A stretch of 64,000 nucleotides of DNA from Ewingella americana (lineage in GTDB: Bacteria; Pseudomonadota; Gammaproteobacteria; Enterobacterales; Enterobacteriaceae): assembly GCF_006438725.1 (NCBI RefSeq), contig NZ_RCZD01000004.1, positions 1 through 64,000 of the forward strand, read 5' to 3'. The notes under the pieces were generated by a model. That model made no database searches. It worked only from the letters and a program-made list of their open reading frames with translations, and had not been told where the DNA came from. A program made the translations under genes and the position numbers. The stretch's first letter is position 1, and each line of letters starts with the position of its first letter. This document shows, in pieces, positions 1-11,747 of the stretch.

Positions 1-1
1 C

Positions 2-271
2 AGCGGGAGTACAGGAATAGCCCGGCTGAATGTCCTGTGCCTCCTGTCAATGATAGCGTCAGTCATGACATGGTTCATTGGATATCTTATTGAACTGACA
101 GGGAAACATCATTCATACCAGGCAAATACAATAAAGACTCGCAGGGTCCTTTCATTCCAGACATTAGCAAGAAACGTGCTGCGCCATGAATCCGATTTAA
201 TCACAGCAGCCAACATATTGAACGCCTTCAATATCTGGCAAAAAAACTACGACTCAGTGTCTCATTGGTGA
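2..271 (+). pseudogene. IS4-family transposase, C-terminal end (partial, cut by window edge)
   Basis: An open frame enters from the left edge and runs 89 codons to a TGA at 269-271. The visible segment has a hydrophobic stretch (LLSMIASVMTWFIGYL), then a basic part with QANTIKTRRVLSF, which resembles the C-terminal tail of IS4-group DDE transposases. The DDE catalytic residues lie outside the window, so whether the element is intact cannot be judged. No second transposase gene follows. The next gene is convergent ascB, so this is probably the right end of an insertion sequence next to the asc genes. Family assignment rests on remembered similarity of the tail only. Confidence 0.5.
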
Positions 272-349
272 GAAGAGTAATTTGTGGGGATCCCTCATTA
301 TTGGGGGGGAACGTGAGGGAGGTTATGCAGGCGCAGCGAAGAGGTAAAC

Positions 350-377
350 ATCCCGGCTCAATGCCGGGATGGTTTTT

Positions 378-380
<3 letters not shown>
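350..380 (+). terminator. Rho-independent terminator after the transposase
   Basis: Stem ATCCCGGC (350-357) pairs with GCCGGGAT (363-370) around a 5-nt loop and is followed by GG and a run of seven T. It suits transcripts from the left. The T-run overlaps the stop codon of convergent ascB, and the same stem may also help end ascB transcripts, though the opposite side lacks a good T-run. Confidence 0.75.
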
Positions 381-3309
<2,929 letters not shown>

Positions 3310-3329
3310 AAGTGACGACTCTCTGGTGA

Positions 3330-3343
3330 TGAAACGCGTTTAT
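3330..3343. promoter_or_regulatory. Candidate AscG operator next to ascF
   Basis: The 14-mer TGAAACGCGTTTAT contains the perfect palindrome AAACGCGTTT (3332-3341), a LacI/GalR-type operator shape with a central CG. It lies about 20 nt upstream of the ascF start codon. It resembles the E. coli AscG box as I recall it (TGAAACCGGTTTCA), but binding is inferred. Confidence 0.45.
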
Positions 3344-3416
3344 TTTATTAAATTCATAAACTTATGAATAACAGGTAAGATGCAGGTCCCCGATTTTCCT
3401 GACATTCGAATCAATA

Positions 3417-3429
3417 GGTAACCGGTTCC
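3417..3429. promoter_or_regulatory. Candidate AscG operator in the ascF-ascG intergenic region
   Basis: GGTAACCGGTTCC is a near-perfect 13-bp palindrome centred on the CCGG core typical of AscG/GalR-class operators. It lies midway in the divergent ascF/ascG intergenic region, where it could repress both promoters. Confidence 0.55.
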
Positions 3430-3489
3430 ACATAAGAATGTTCAGATGAGAGGAAGACTTCAAGAGATGATGCTGTAGAATTTTTGTTA

Positions 3490-3505
3490 TGTGATCACGA
3501 TCGCC
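3490..3505. promoter_or_regulatory. Possible CRP site between ascF and ascG
   Basis: TGTGATCACGATCGCC has one perfect CRP half-site (TGTGA), correct 6-nt spacing and a weak second half (TCGCC instead of TCACA). Catabolite control of beta-glucoside genes is expected, but the match is partial. Confidence 0.35.
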
Positions 3506-3605
3506 ATCACCGCCAACCCTGGGTCAAATTATTGGCGGCCTGAATGCCGAACCCGATGCGCAGTGTGTAGAATGGCCACTATGTTCAAGGATGCAGGAAG
3601 ACCCG

Positions 3606-4631
3606 ATGTCTACAATGAAAGAAGTGGCGACCAAAGCAGGCGTCTCTAAAGCCACTGTTTCACGCGTGTTGTCAGGTAAAGGGTACGTGAGCGAAGCGAC
3701 CAAAGCCGGGGTTTATAAAGCCATCGAAGAGTCCGGCTACCGGCCCAATCTTCTGGCGCGTAATCTCGCCACCAGCAAATCAGAATGCATTGGTCTGGTG
3801 GTAACGAATACGTTGTACAACGGTAATTATTTTAATGAATTGCTGTCTCAGGCGGCAAAAAAACTGGAAGCCAAAGGCCGTCAGCTTATTCTGGTTGATG
3901 GTAAACACAGCGCCGCCGAAGAACAGGCAGCCATCCAGTTCCTGCTCGATTTGCGGTGCGATGCCATTATTATTTATCCCCGTTTTTTAACGGTGGATGC
4001 CATGGACCTTATTATCGACCAGTATAAGCAACCTATTATGGTGGTGAACAGAAAGCTGCGGAAACATCAAAGCCACTGTATTTGCTGCGACCACAAAGGG
4101 TCGAGTTTTAACGCAACGAAATATCTGCTTGAACAGGGCCATCGGGATATTGCGTTTATTACCGGGTCAATGGACTCACCGACCGCCATTGAACGTCTTT
4201 CAGGGTATAAAGAGGCGTTAACGCGATTTAACATCCCGGTGCGCGAAGCACTGATTGCACAGGGTAAATGGACACCAACCAGTGGGGCTGCCGCTATCAC
4301 AGCCTTGTGTGCCGCGAAAACGCCGTTTAGCGCCGTGCTGGCAAGCAATGACGAGATGGCGATCGGCGCCATGAAATCGTTAAGCGAGGCAGGGATCTCT
4401 GTGCCCGAAGCGGTTTCCGTTATTGGCTTTGATAATATTCCTACTGCCCCCTTTCTTAAACCGGGCTTATCCAGTGTGAAAGATCCCGTCAGCGATATGA
4501 TCAACGAGGTGATTAACCGCTTAATCTCCATGCTGGATGGTGGATATTTATCCCATGAGAATCTGTTCTTATCAGAACTTATTATCAGAGATTCGGTAAG
4601 CCCCGGACCTTATTTTAAACCGACAGAATAG
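3606..4631 (+). CDS. ascG: LacI-family repressor AscG
   Basis: 341 residues from the ATG at 3606. This start is preferred over the in-frame ATG at 3591 because AGGAAG (3595-3600) lies 5 nt before it and the protein then begins like E. coli AscG (MSTMKEVATKAGVSKATVSRVLSG). The N-terminal helix-turn-helix plus hinge covers about 1-55. The periplasmic-binding-protein-like effector domain covers about 60-335, with PxSVIGFDN near the C-terminus. It is divergent from ascFB and very probably represses it, with a beta-glucoside as inducer. Similarity to E. coli AscG extends over the whole protein. Confidence 0.93.
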   Translation: MSTMKEVATKAGVSKATVSRVLSGKGYVSEATKAGVYKAIEESGYRPNLLARNLATSKSECIGLVVTNTLYNGNYFNELLSQAAKKLEAKGRQLILVDGKHSAAEEQAAIQFLLDLRCDAIIIYPRFLTVDAMDLIIDQYKQPIMVVNRKLRKHQSHCICCDHKGSSFNATKYLLEQGHRDIAFITGSMDSPTAIERLSGYKEALTRFNIPVREALIAQGKWTPTSGAAAITALCAAKTPFSAVLASNDEMAIGAMKSLSEAGISVPEAVSVIGFDNIPTAPFLKPGLSSVKDPVSDMINEVINRLISMLDGGYLSHENLFLSELIIRDSVSPGPYFKPTE

Positions 4632-4639
4632 TGTTCAAT

Positions 4640-4667
4640 AAAAATCCGCGAATTAACGCGGATTTTT
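4640..4667. terminator. Bidirectional terminator between ascG and gdhA
   Basis: AAAAATCCGCG (4640-4650) pairs perfectly with CGCGGATTTTT (4657-4667) around a 6-nt loop. A- and T-runs at the two ends let it serve both convergent genes. Confidence 0.85.
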
Positions 4668-4722
4668 GCAAACCCAATCCCCTACATCATTCGCGTCGCC
4701 CAGAGGCGCCGACTCGGGGGTT

Positions 4723-6066
4723 CTATAAAATACCTTGCGCCAGCATGGCATCAGCCACTTTAACAAACCCGGCGATGTTCGCACCGTGAACATAATGAGT
4801 CTGCTTGCCTTCGCCACCGTGCTGCACGCAGGACTCATGAATATCCAGCATAATGTGGTGCAGGCGAACGTCGACTTTTTCTGCCTTCCAGCTAAGACGT
4901 GCGGCATTCTGCGCCATCTCAAGCCCTGACGTAGCCACGCCACCGGCGTTGGCCGCTTTACCCGGTGCGAACAGCACACCGGCATCAAGGAAGGCATCGG
5001 TAGCCTGAATGGTCGTCGGCATGTTGGCACCTTCGGCAACCGCTTTCACGCCATTGCCGATAAGCACACGGGCTGCATTGATATCCAGCTCATTTTGCGT
5101 CGCGCACGGCAGCGCGATATCCACCGGCACGCCCCACGGCTGCTCGCCTGCCAGATAAATCAGGCCGCGTTCGCTGGCATAGTCGGCAATGCTGCCGTAA
5201 CGCTGGTTTTTGATCTCCGCCAGATGCGCCAGTTTTTCAGGCGTGAAACCGGCTTCGTCCACCACCGTACCGCCAGAATCTGACGCAGTTACCACCCGGG
5301 CGCCAAGTTCCATGGCTTTCTCGATGGTGTATTGCGCGACGTTGCCCGCACCAGAAACAGACACCCGGCGGCCTTCAAAACCCAGACCATGGCGTTGCAA
5401 CATAGCGTCGGTGAAATAGACCAGGCCATAACCGGTTGCTTCCGGACGGATCAGGCTGCCGCCAAACGACAGCCCTTTGCCGGTAAACACACAGGCGGTG
5501 TTGTTCGACAGTTTTTTCATCATGCCGGACATAAAGGCCACTTCGCGCCCCCCGACGCCGATATCCCCCGCAGGTACGTCCGTATCCGGGCCAAGATGAC
5601 GATACAGCTCGGTCATCAATGCCTGACAGAAACGCATCACTTCATACTGGCTTTTGCCTTTCGGATTGAAATCAGACCCGCCTTTCCCGCCCCCCATGGG
5701 CAATGTGGTCAGGGCATTTTTTAAGGTTTGTTCAAAACCGAGGAATTTCAGGATCGACAAATTAACCGACGGGTGGAAACGCATCCCTCCCTTATAAGGA
5801 CCAATGGCGGAGTTAAACTGGACGCGCCACGCACGGTTAACCTGCACCTGATTGCGATCGTCAGTCCAGGCGACGCGGAACTGAATCACCCGCTCCGGCT
5901 CGACGAAACGCTCCAGCAGACTTTGTTCACGGTATTGAGGGTGTTGTTCCAGAAAGGGCCAGAGCGAGGTAAAGACTTCGCGCACTGCCTGTAGATATTC
6001 TGGCTGGTGGGCATCACGTTGGTGTAACGATTCTAAAAATGACGCCAGAGAGGTAGAACTCTTCAT
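4723..6066 (-). CDS. gdhA: NADP-specific glutamate dehydrogenase
   Basis: 447 residues, the exact length of E. coli GdhA. It catalyses reductive amination of 2-oxoglutarate with ammonium and NADPH in the cytoplasm. The catalytic-lysine segment PMGGGKGGSDFNPKGKS is present. A Rossmann-type dinucleotide domain in the second half carries VSVSGAGNVAQYTIEKA. It is monocistronic: convergent with ascG and divergent from the PAS-GGDEF-EAL gene, with its own terminator. Confidence 0.97.
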   Translation of the reverse strand: MKSSTSLASFLESLHQRDAHQPEYLQAVREVFTSLWPFLEQHPQYREQSLLERFVEPERVIQFRVAWTDDRNQVQVNRAWRVQFNSAIGPYKGGMRFHPSVNLSILKFLGFEQTLKNALTTLPMGGGKGGSDFNPKGKSQYEVMRFCQALMTELYRHLGPDTDVPAGDIGVGGREVAFMSGMMKKLSNNTACVFTGKGLSFGGSLIRPEATGYGLVYFTDAMLQRHGLGFEGRRVSVSGAGNVAQYTIEKAMELGARVVTASDSGGTVVDEAGFTPEKLAHLAEIKNQRYGSIADYASERGLIYLAGEQPWGVPVDIALPCATQNELDINAARVLIGNGVKAVAEGANMPTTIQATDAFLDAGVLFAPGKAANAGGVATSGLEMAQNAARLSWKAEKVDVRLHHIMLDIHESCVQHGGEGKQTHYVHGANIAGFVKVADAMLAQGIL

Positions 6067-6457
6067 GATTAATTCCTTTTATTAAGTAAATCTTCCCCAC
6101 TTTTCTATGCATTTGATATGCACTTTATTGATCAAACAGCGAGGAGAGGATGTTGTGCATCCCGAATATATCACTGCCCCCTATTCGTGCCGCAAGCACC
6201 ATGAAAAAATTTTTACCCGCTCGCTAAAGTTTTAGGAAATTTTGCCGATACCCACTTTCTGACACACCGACAATGCAAAGGAAATTTTGCTTAAGTTCGA
6301 TTTTTTTTCTGTAACAGCCTAAATATGAACACATTACTGCCAATACCAGACGTGCTAAGAATTTTCTTATGCTAACGTCAGGTCACACAACACAGCAAAA
6401 ATACGTCGGGACAGACGTAAATCACAGTCGGACTCTTGTTTGGGAGGATCCTGAACA
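6067..6457. other. Divergent intergenic region gdhA / GGDEF-EAL gene
   Basis: A 391-nt AT-rich stretch that must hold both promoters. A strong GGGAGGA ribosome site (6442-6448) serves the right-hand gene. I recognise no operator, repeat or RNA gene in it. Confidence 0.5.
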
Positions 6458-8593
6458 GTGGCGGTCCGCTATCAGGCAAATAAAATGAACGAAGATTCTG
6501 ATCTAATGTATCGGCTGCTGGTTCAAAGCGTGGAAGATTACGCCATTTATATGCTCACACCAGAAGGGATAATCGCCAATTGGAATGCCGGAGCGCAACG
6601 CGCGAAAGGCTACCTGAGTGACGAAATCGTGGGCAAACATTTTTCTTGTTTCTATACACCAGACGATCAAAAAAAGGGGTGGCCTGCGCATGGTTTGGAA
6701 ACCGCCCGCAACGTCGGGCGTTACGAATCCGAGGGTTGGCGCCAGCGTAAGGACGGCACACAGTTCTGGGCGCACGTGATCATCGAAGCGATACGCGAAG
6801 CGGGCGTGTTGATAGGTTTTGCCAAAGTGACCCGCGATGTCACCGAACGCCGCCAATACGAGCAGCAACTGTTGGCAGCCAAAGATCTGGCAGAAGCGAA
6901 CAATGAGCGCATGACCGCCCTGTCGCAATTTCTCGACACCGTGATCGCCAATATTCCTTCCTCGGTGATTGTCGAAAATGCCGTCTCGCGTGAGATTCTG
7001 CTGGTTAACCGGCAGGCAGAGTTATTGCTGGGAATGCCTCGCGAGCGGATGCTCGGTAAACGCCCGCAGGACTGTCTGAATCAGGGGATCAGTGATTATC
7101 TGAACAAGCAGTCCGACGAATGTCTGCGCGCTGAGGGCCTGCATAAAAGTGAGCAGCAGCTGATTACGCCGATTGGCGAACGTATTTTGCAAACGACGGC
7201 GTCGATGATCAGCGGCAGCGACTCACAAACCAGTTACGTGTTGATGATTGCTGATGACGTGACCGACCAGCATGCCGCTCATGCCCGCATCCATCACATG
7301 GCGCATCATGACAACCTGACCAGCCTGCCAAACCGCGTGCTGTTCAGCCAGCGTCTGCATGAAGCGTTAAAGCTGTCGAAACTCTCCAACCGGTTGACGG
7401 CCACGCTATGCCTGGATCTGGATAACTTCAAGAGTGTGAATGATGCCCTCGGTCATCAAATTGGTGACGAACTGCTACGCGGCATTGCCAAACGTTTGCG
7501 TTTTGTATTGCGTGAGGAAGATACGCTGGCGCGCGTCGGTGGCGATGAATTTGCCATTGTTCTGCCAAATCTGCCGTATCTTGAAAAGGCGCACCAGATT
7601 GCCCAGCGATTAATTGAAGCCGTCAAACCGCCGATTAACATTGAAGGTCATTCGCTGACCGTCGGGCTGAGCGTGGGTATTTCGATGGCCACAGGCAGTG
7701 AAGATACGCCGGAGCATCTTATGCGCTGCGCGGATATGGCACTGTATGAAGCCAAACGTAATGGCCGCAACCGCTATGAAGTGTTCCGGGTGGAAATGGA
7801 CGAGGCAGCCCGCAAACGCCGCGATATCGAACTGGATTTACGCGACGCCATCACGGGCAAACAACTGCGTCTCTATTATCAGCCGATCACCGACAGTGCT
7901 CATAATGAAATCATTGGTTATGAAGCACTTATGCGTTGGAATCACCCGGTTAATGGGCTGATCATGCCGCTGGACTTCATTCACATTGCAGAAGAAACCG
8001 GGCTGATTCACAGCATCGGCGCGTTTGCGCTGCACGAAGCCTGCCATGAAGCGGCCAGTTGGGTTGGAGAACAGACCATTGCGGTTAATCTCTCCCCGGT
8101 ACAGTTCAAAAACAGCGCACTGCTTTCCGTTATTGAATCCGCCCTGACGGAATCTGGGCTGGCACCGCACCGGCTGGAGGTCGAGATCACGGAATCGGTG
8201 TTGCTCGACAACAACCACAGCAACGTGACGACGCTGGAAAAACTCAAAGCACTGGGCGTGCGCATCGCTTTGGATGATTTTGGCACCGGTTACTCGTCGC
8301 TGAGTTACCTGCGATCTTTTCCGTTCGACAAAATCAAAATCGACAAATCCTTTATCAGCGACATGCACGACAGCCGCGAAGCACTGGCGATTATCCGGGC
8401 GATCACCGGCATGAGCCGCAGCCTCGATATTCAGACCACTGCCGAAGGTGTAGAGACGGATGAGCAGTTCCGTCGTCTGAAAGAAGAAGGCTGTACATTG
8501 TTCCAGGGCTATTATTTTGGTCGCCCGCAACCGTCTGAATCACGGTTGACGGGGTTTGCACCCGTAGACTTATCACTTCAGTGTGCACAGTAG
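6458..8593 (+). CDS. PAS-PAS-GGDEF-EAL cyclic-di-GMP signalling protein
   Basis: 711 residues from a GTG start at 6458, chosen because GGGAGGA lies about 10 nt upstream. Two PAS-like sensor domains (about 20-130 and 155-270) are followed by a GGDEF domain with intact GGDEF at 361-365. An RxxD inhibitory site (REED, 352-355) sits five residues before it. The EAL domain starts with EALMR (489) and contains the DDFGTGYSS loop. There are no transmembrane segments, so it is cytoplasmic. Both catalytic signatures look intact, so it could make or degrade c-di-GMP; the net direction cannot be read from sequence. The PAS ligand is unknown. Many unrelated sensors share this layout, so no gene name is given. 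Confidence 0.9.
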   Translation: MAVRYQANKMNEDSDLMYRLLVQSVEDYAIYMLTPEGIIANWNAGAQRAKGYLSDEIVGKHFSCFYTPDDQKKGWPAHGLETARNVGRYESEGWRQRKDGTQFWAHVIIEAIREAGVLIGFAKVTRDVTERRQYEQQLLAAKDLAEANNERMTALSQFLDTVIANIPSSVIVENAVSREILLVNRQAELLLGMPRERMLGKRPQDCLNQGISDYLNKQSDECLRAEGLHKSEQQLITPIGERILQTTASMISGSDSQTSYVLMIADDVTDQHAAHARIHHMAHHDNLTSLPNRVLFSQRLHEALKLSKLSNRLTATLCLDLDNFKSVNDALGHQIGDELLRGIAKRLRFVLREEDTLARVGGDEFAIVLPNLPYLEKAHQIAQRLIEAVKPPINIEGHSLTVGLSVGISMATGSEDTPEHLMRCADMALYEAKRNGRNRYEVFRVEMDEAARKRRDIELDLRDAITGKQLRLYYQPITDSAHNEIIGYEALMRWNHPVNGLIMPLDFIHIAEETGLIHSIGAFALHEACHEAASWVGEQTIAVNLSPVQFKNSALLSVIESALTESGLAPHRLEVEITESVLLDNNHSNVTTLEKLKALGVRIALDDFGTGYSSLSYLRSFPFDKIKIDKSFISDMHDSREALAIIRAITGMSRSLDIQTTAEGVETDEQFRRLKEEGCTLFQGYYFGRPQPSESRLTGFAPVDLSLQCAQ

Positions 8594-8740
8594 ACCACGA
8601 AAAAGGTCGGTTTAATGGGGTGATAAACGCTTGATTCACCCCGCTTTTCGGCTTATTAACTTTTCATTGGGTTACGCAGGGCGTGGCATGCTGCGCTCTG
8701 TCGCAAATGCAGGCGGGAAAAGCGCCTTAATGCCAATACA

Positions 8741-8759
8741 AATAGAAATCATTTCTATT
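8741..8759. promoter_or_regulatory. Candidate Fur box upstream of fhuF
   Basis: AATAGAAATCATTTCTATT is a perfect 19-bp inverted repeat (9-1-9), the length and geometry of a Fur box, including the central ATCAT. It lies about 62 nt upstream of the fhuF start, where Fur would block transcription. Confidence 0.65.
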
Positions 8760-8821
8760 TCATTTTATTTTTGGTTACCCTGTTTTCATTAGCGTGATTT
8801 ATAGAATCTTTTCATAAAACG

Positions 8822-9583
8822 ATGATGCAGACGATCCTCAACCGTTTCCGCGATACCCCGATAAGCTGGGTCGCTGACAGTTTTAAACCGCTGACACCCT
8901 TGGTGACTCACGCGCTGCCAATGTCCCTGCTGACCACCGCCGAGGGCTGCAACAGCGTGCTTGAACGCTATCTGTCGATGTATGCGGAAGATGCATGTCA
9001 TACGGAAAAACGCCGTGCGCGTATTTCGATGTGGTCACAGTGGTACTTCGCCAACCTGCTGCCGGGCTGGGTGATCGTCTCCCTCAGTCAGGGCTGGCAG
9101 CTGCCCATCGCCGCACAGGACGTCTATCTCTCGTTGCAAGAAGAGGGGCTACCGAACCAGATTTACCTCAGCGGCCCCGGCGAAGCGCTGCACTCAACGC
9201 AGCCGATGGCGCGTTTTGATTCGATGATCGAACAGCATCTTCGCCCGGTATGTCAGGCTCTGGCGGATCTCTCCGGGCTGAAACCGGGGATTTACTGGAG
9301 TAACGCAGGCGTGCGCGTCGCCTGGGGAATTAAGCAGGCAGAACGGGTCAATGCCAATATCTCCGACGGTATGGCACTGCTCGACGCCCGCGAACTGCAT
9401 TACGGCGGCAAAAACCCGCTGCATCAACCCCTGCGCCCGGAAGATCCGCAGGATGAAAACAGCCCGCAATTCCGCCGTCAGTGCTGCCTGCGCTATGATC
9501 TGGCCGACCATGTGATGTGCCCTTCCTGCCCGTTATTGCTAGCAGAACGCAAATCGGGCAAAAAAAGAAAAAGCCCGGCCTGA
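8822..9583 (+). CDS. fhuF: Siderophore-iron reductase FhuF
   Basis: 253 residues, close to E. coli FhuF (262). The diagnostic C-terminal cluster motif C-C-x10-C-x2-C is intact (CCLRYDLADHVMCPSC) and binds a [2Fe-2S] centre. The SLWxQWY-type segment of FhuF appears as ISMWSQWYF. It is a cytoplasmic or membrane-associated ferric-siderophore reductase that releases iron from hydroxamate siderophores. Two adjacent ATGs (8822, 8825) are possible starts and neither has a clear ribosome site. It stands alone with a Fur-like palindrome upstream and no siderophore transport genes beside it. Confidence 0.85.
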   Translation: MMQTILNRFRDTPISWVADSFKPLTPLVTHALPMSLLTTAEGCNSVLERYLSMYAEDACHTEKRRARISMWSQWYFANLLPGWVIVSLSQGWQLPIAAQDVYLSLQEEGLPNQIYLSGPGEALHSTQPMARFDSMIEQHLRPVCQALADLSGLKPGIYWSNAGVRVAWGIKQAERVNANISDGMALLDARELHYGGKNPLHQPLRPEDPQDENSPQFRRQCCLRYDLADHVMCPSCPLLLAERKSGKKRKSPA

Positions 9584-9696
9584 AATAAGCGCTGAAATCT
9601 CCGACACTTAACCAAAAAAAATGAAGAAAGCACTAAGCTTAGGTGAAAAAAAGATTGGATCTTAGCCAAAGGAAATTATAAGAATTAGGTTATAAG

Positions 9697-9818
9697 CCCC
9701 TAAAACATTCGAGCTGCATCAAGGCGGCAACGCCATGAATCCCCTGGAGCTTACATAAGTAAGTAACCGGGGTGAATGAAGGCAGCCAACGCAGAGGCAG
9801 CTTGAAGGATGACGGGGA
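9697..9818. repeat. ERIC element 1
   Basis: About 122 bp of imperfect palindrome with the conserved ERIC core: AATCCCCTGGAGCTTACAT, then AAGTAAGTAACCGGGGTGA. The ends (CCCC...GAGCTGC and GCAGCTTGAAGGATGACGGGG) are also complementary. It lies between fhuF and a small unknown gene and stops 23 nt before that gene's start codon. Confidence 0.88.
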
Positions 9819-9841
9819 TAGACCAACGAGGTATTCACCCT

Positions 9842-10150
9842 ATGACTATCAAATCGCTGGCCTCAGATGTGCTCGCCACACTGTCGCAACCTGTTAACCG
9901 CGTATGGAACACGTTAACCGGCCAGCAGCAGCCGCTTAGAGCAAGGATTGTTCACCGTTACGCCATTCCCTCTTCACGCACTTTCAGCGTGGCAGAAGGC
10001 TTTTTCGGCTTCATCCCAATCGACTCCTTCGAAAATGAGCGCTACATCCTGGAAGTTGCCTGCGACAACCAACAGTATCAGGTGGAAGTCCCGCGTAACT
10101 ATTATCAGAGCAGTCAAATCGGCGATGGTATCGATATTCATACCCTCTGA
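9842..10150 (+). CDS. Small protein of unknown function
   Basis: 102 residues from the ATG at 9842. This start is preferred over the upstream in-frame ATG at 9809, which lies inside the ERIC repeat; a GAGG at 9828-9831 sits about 10 nt before 9842. No signal peptide, membrane segment or recognised domain is visible. The C-terminal half (ERYILEVACDNQQYQVEVPRN) reads like a small beta-rich fold. It is followed by a good terminator, so it is probably monocistronic. I do not recognise the family. Confidence 0.6.
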   Translation: MTIKSLASDVLATLSQPVNRVWNTLTGQQQPLRARIVHRYAIPSSRTFSVAEGFFGFIPIDSFENERYILEVACDNQQYQVEVPRNYYQSSQIGDGIDIHTL

Positions 10151-10178
10151 ATTAGCGCCTTCCCCACTTCCTTGAAAA

Positions 10179-10214
10179 ACAGGCTGCCCCCGAAAAGGAG
10201 CAGCCTGTTTTTTT
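10179..10214 (+). terminator. Rho-independent terminator after the small unknown gene
   Basis: AACAGGCTGC (10179-10188) pairs with GCAGCCTGTT (10200-10209), followed by a run of seven T. Confidence 0.85.
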
Positions 10215-10399
10215 GCCTGTCCCTGCCCCTTTCCCCCGCAAAACGTTGCCTGCTCCACATCTTTCGCTTTTATTTTGTTCAAAACATGAAAATCATTGAC
10301 ATTAAATCAGCATAAATTTAGAAAATTGTTTACAACTTTTTTTCATCGCGCCTTTCACACTATAAAAAAAACGATCTTCACTTCTATTTGAGGTAACGA

Positions 10400-11746
10400 A
10401 TGACCAGCTCAGGGAATACAGCAACACTCAACCAAAACACCTTACCGCCAATTATCAGCGCCGGGCAGTCACGCCGCGCACTGGTGGCCGGTTCGGTCGG
10501 TAACTTTATCGAATGGTATGAATTCGGCGTTTACGGCTATCTGGCCACGCTTATCGCCGGTAACTTCTTTACCCTCGAAGGCCAGAGCGGCATGACAGGG
10601 CTTATCCTCACTTACGCCTCTTTCGCACTGGCCTTCTTCTGCCGCCCGATTGGCGCCATTATCTTTGGCCGCATTGGCGACCGCATTGGCCGTAAACCGA
10701 CGCTGATTGCCGTAGTGCTGCTGATGACCCTCGCCACCGCGCTGATCGGTCTGTTACCGACCTACGCACAAATTGGCGTGGCGGCTCCGCTGTTATTGAC
10801 GCTATTGCGCATGTTCCAGGGGCTGTTCGCAGGTGGGGAATTTGGTGGTGCAGTCTCGCTGATGACCGAATTTGCCCCGAAGGGTAAACGCGGCCTGTAC
10901 GGCGCATGGCAGTCCTTCACCGTCGCCCTTGGCCTGCTGACCGGCGTCGGTCTGGTGGCGCTGCTGGTTCAAACCCTGCCCGATGCGCAGATGAAAGAGT
11001 GGGGCTGGCGTATTCCCTTCCTGCTGGCGCTGCCGATGGGCTTTGTTGCTCTCTGGCTGCGGCTGAAACTCGATGAAACCCCAAGCTTCCAGGCTAACCA
11101 GCGAGTACCGGCCAAAAGCAAGAAAACCGCCGCCGAGAAAGCCTCTGCTGTCGCCACGCTCAAAGCCATCGCGCTGGGCATTGGCCGCATGATGGGCTGG
11201 TCCGCAGGCGGCTATACCTTCCTGGTGGTGATGCCTTCGTACCTGCAAACCTCCCTGCACGCCACTTTCCTGCAAGCGCTGGTGGCGACCGTGCTGGCGA
11301 ATATCGGCTTTGCGCTGGCTATCCTGCCAGCGGGGATCCTCAGCGATAAAATTGGCCGTAAGAAAGTGATGATCATGGCGGTACTGGCGGTGATACTCCT
11401 CACCTTCCCGCTGCTGCACCTGTTGCAGGACACCCAAAGCAGCCTGGTAGCCAAAGGCATCGCGGTGCTGATTGCCGGTGCGGCTATCGGCATGATTGCC
11501 GGCCCCGGCCCGGCGATGCTGGCGGAGATGTTCCCCACCCGCGTGCGTTATACCGGCCTTGGCCTCTCCTACTCGCTGTCGAATGCCGTTTTCTCCGGCT
11601 GCGCGGGGCTTATCATCACCGGCCTGATTAAAGAGACCGGCAATCTGGATATCCCGGCCTATTACGTGGTCGGCACCTGTATCGTCAGCCTGTTTGCCCT
11701 GATGACGCTGCGTAAAGATGATCACCTGCGTGAGCTGGAAAAATAA
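10400..11746 (+). CDS. MFS transporter, metabolite:H+ symporter (MHS) type
   Basis: 448 residues with about 12 membrane helices. The loop-2/3 signature GRIGDRIGRKPTL and the early EWYEFGVYGYLA segment are typical of the MHS subfamily (KgtP, ShiA, ProP and citrate/carboxylate symporters). The C-terminal half has DKIGRKKVM and MLAEMFPTRVRYTGLGLSYS. It acts in the inner membrane as a proton-coupled importer of an organic acid, osmolyte or similar small solute; the substrate cannot be named. The start has GAGGT 6 nt upstream. The next gene, an RpiR-type regulator, begins 1 nt after its stop, so the two are co-transcribed. Confidence 0.85.
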   Translation: MTSSGNTATLNQNTLPPIISAGQSRRALVAGSVGNFIEWYEFGVYGYLATLIAGNFFTLEGQSGMTGLILTYASFALAFFCRPIGAIIFGRIGDRIGRKPTLIAVVLLMTLATALIGLLPTYAQIGVAAPLLLTLLRMFQGLFAGGEFGGAVSLMTEFAPKGKRGLYGAWQSFTVALGLLTGVGLVALLVQTLPDAQMKEWGWRIPFLLALPMGFVALWLRLKLDETPSFQANQRVPAKSKKTAAEKASAVATLKAIALGIGRMMGWSAGGYTFLVVMPSYLQTSLHATFLQALVATVLANIGFALAILPAGILSDKIGRKKVMIMAVLAVILLTFPLLHLLQDTQSSLVAKGIAVLIAGAAIGMIAGPGPAMLAEMFPTRVRYTGLGLSYSLSNAVFSGCAGLIITGLIKETGNLDIPAYYVVGTCIVSLFALMTLRKDDHLRELEK

Positions 11747-11747
11747 T

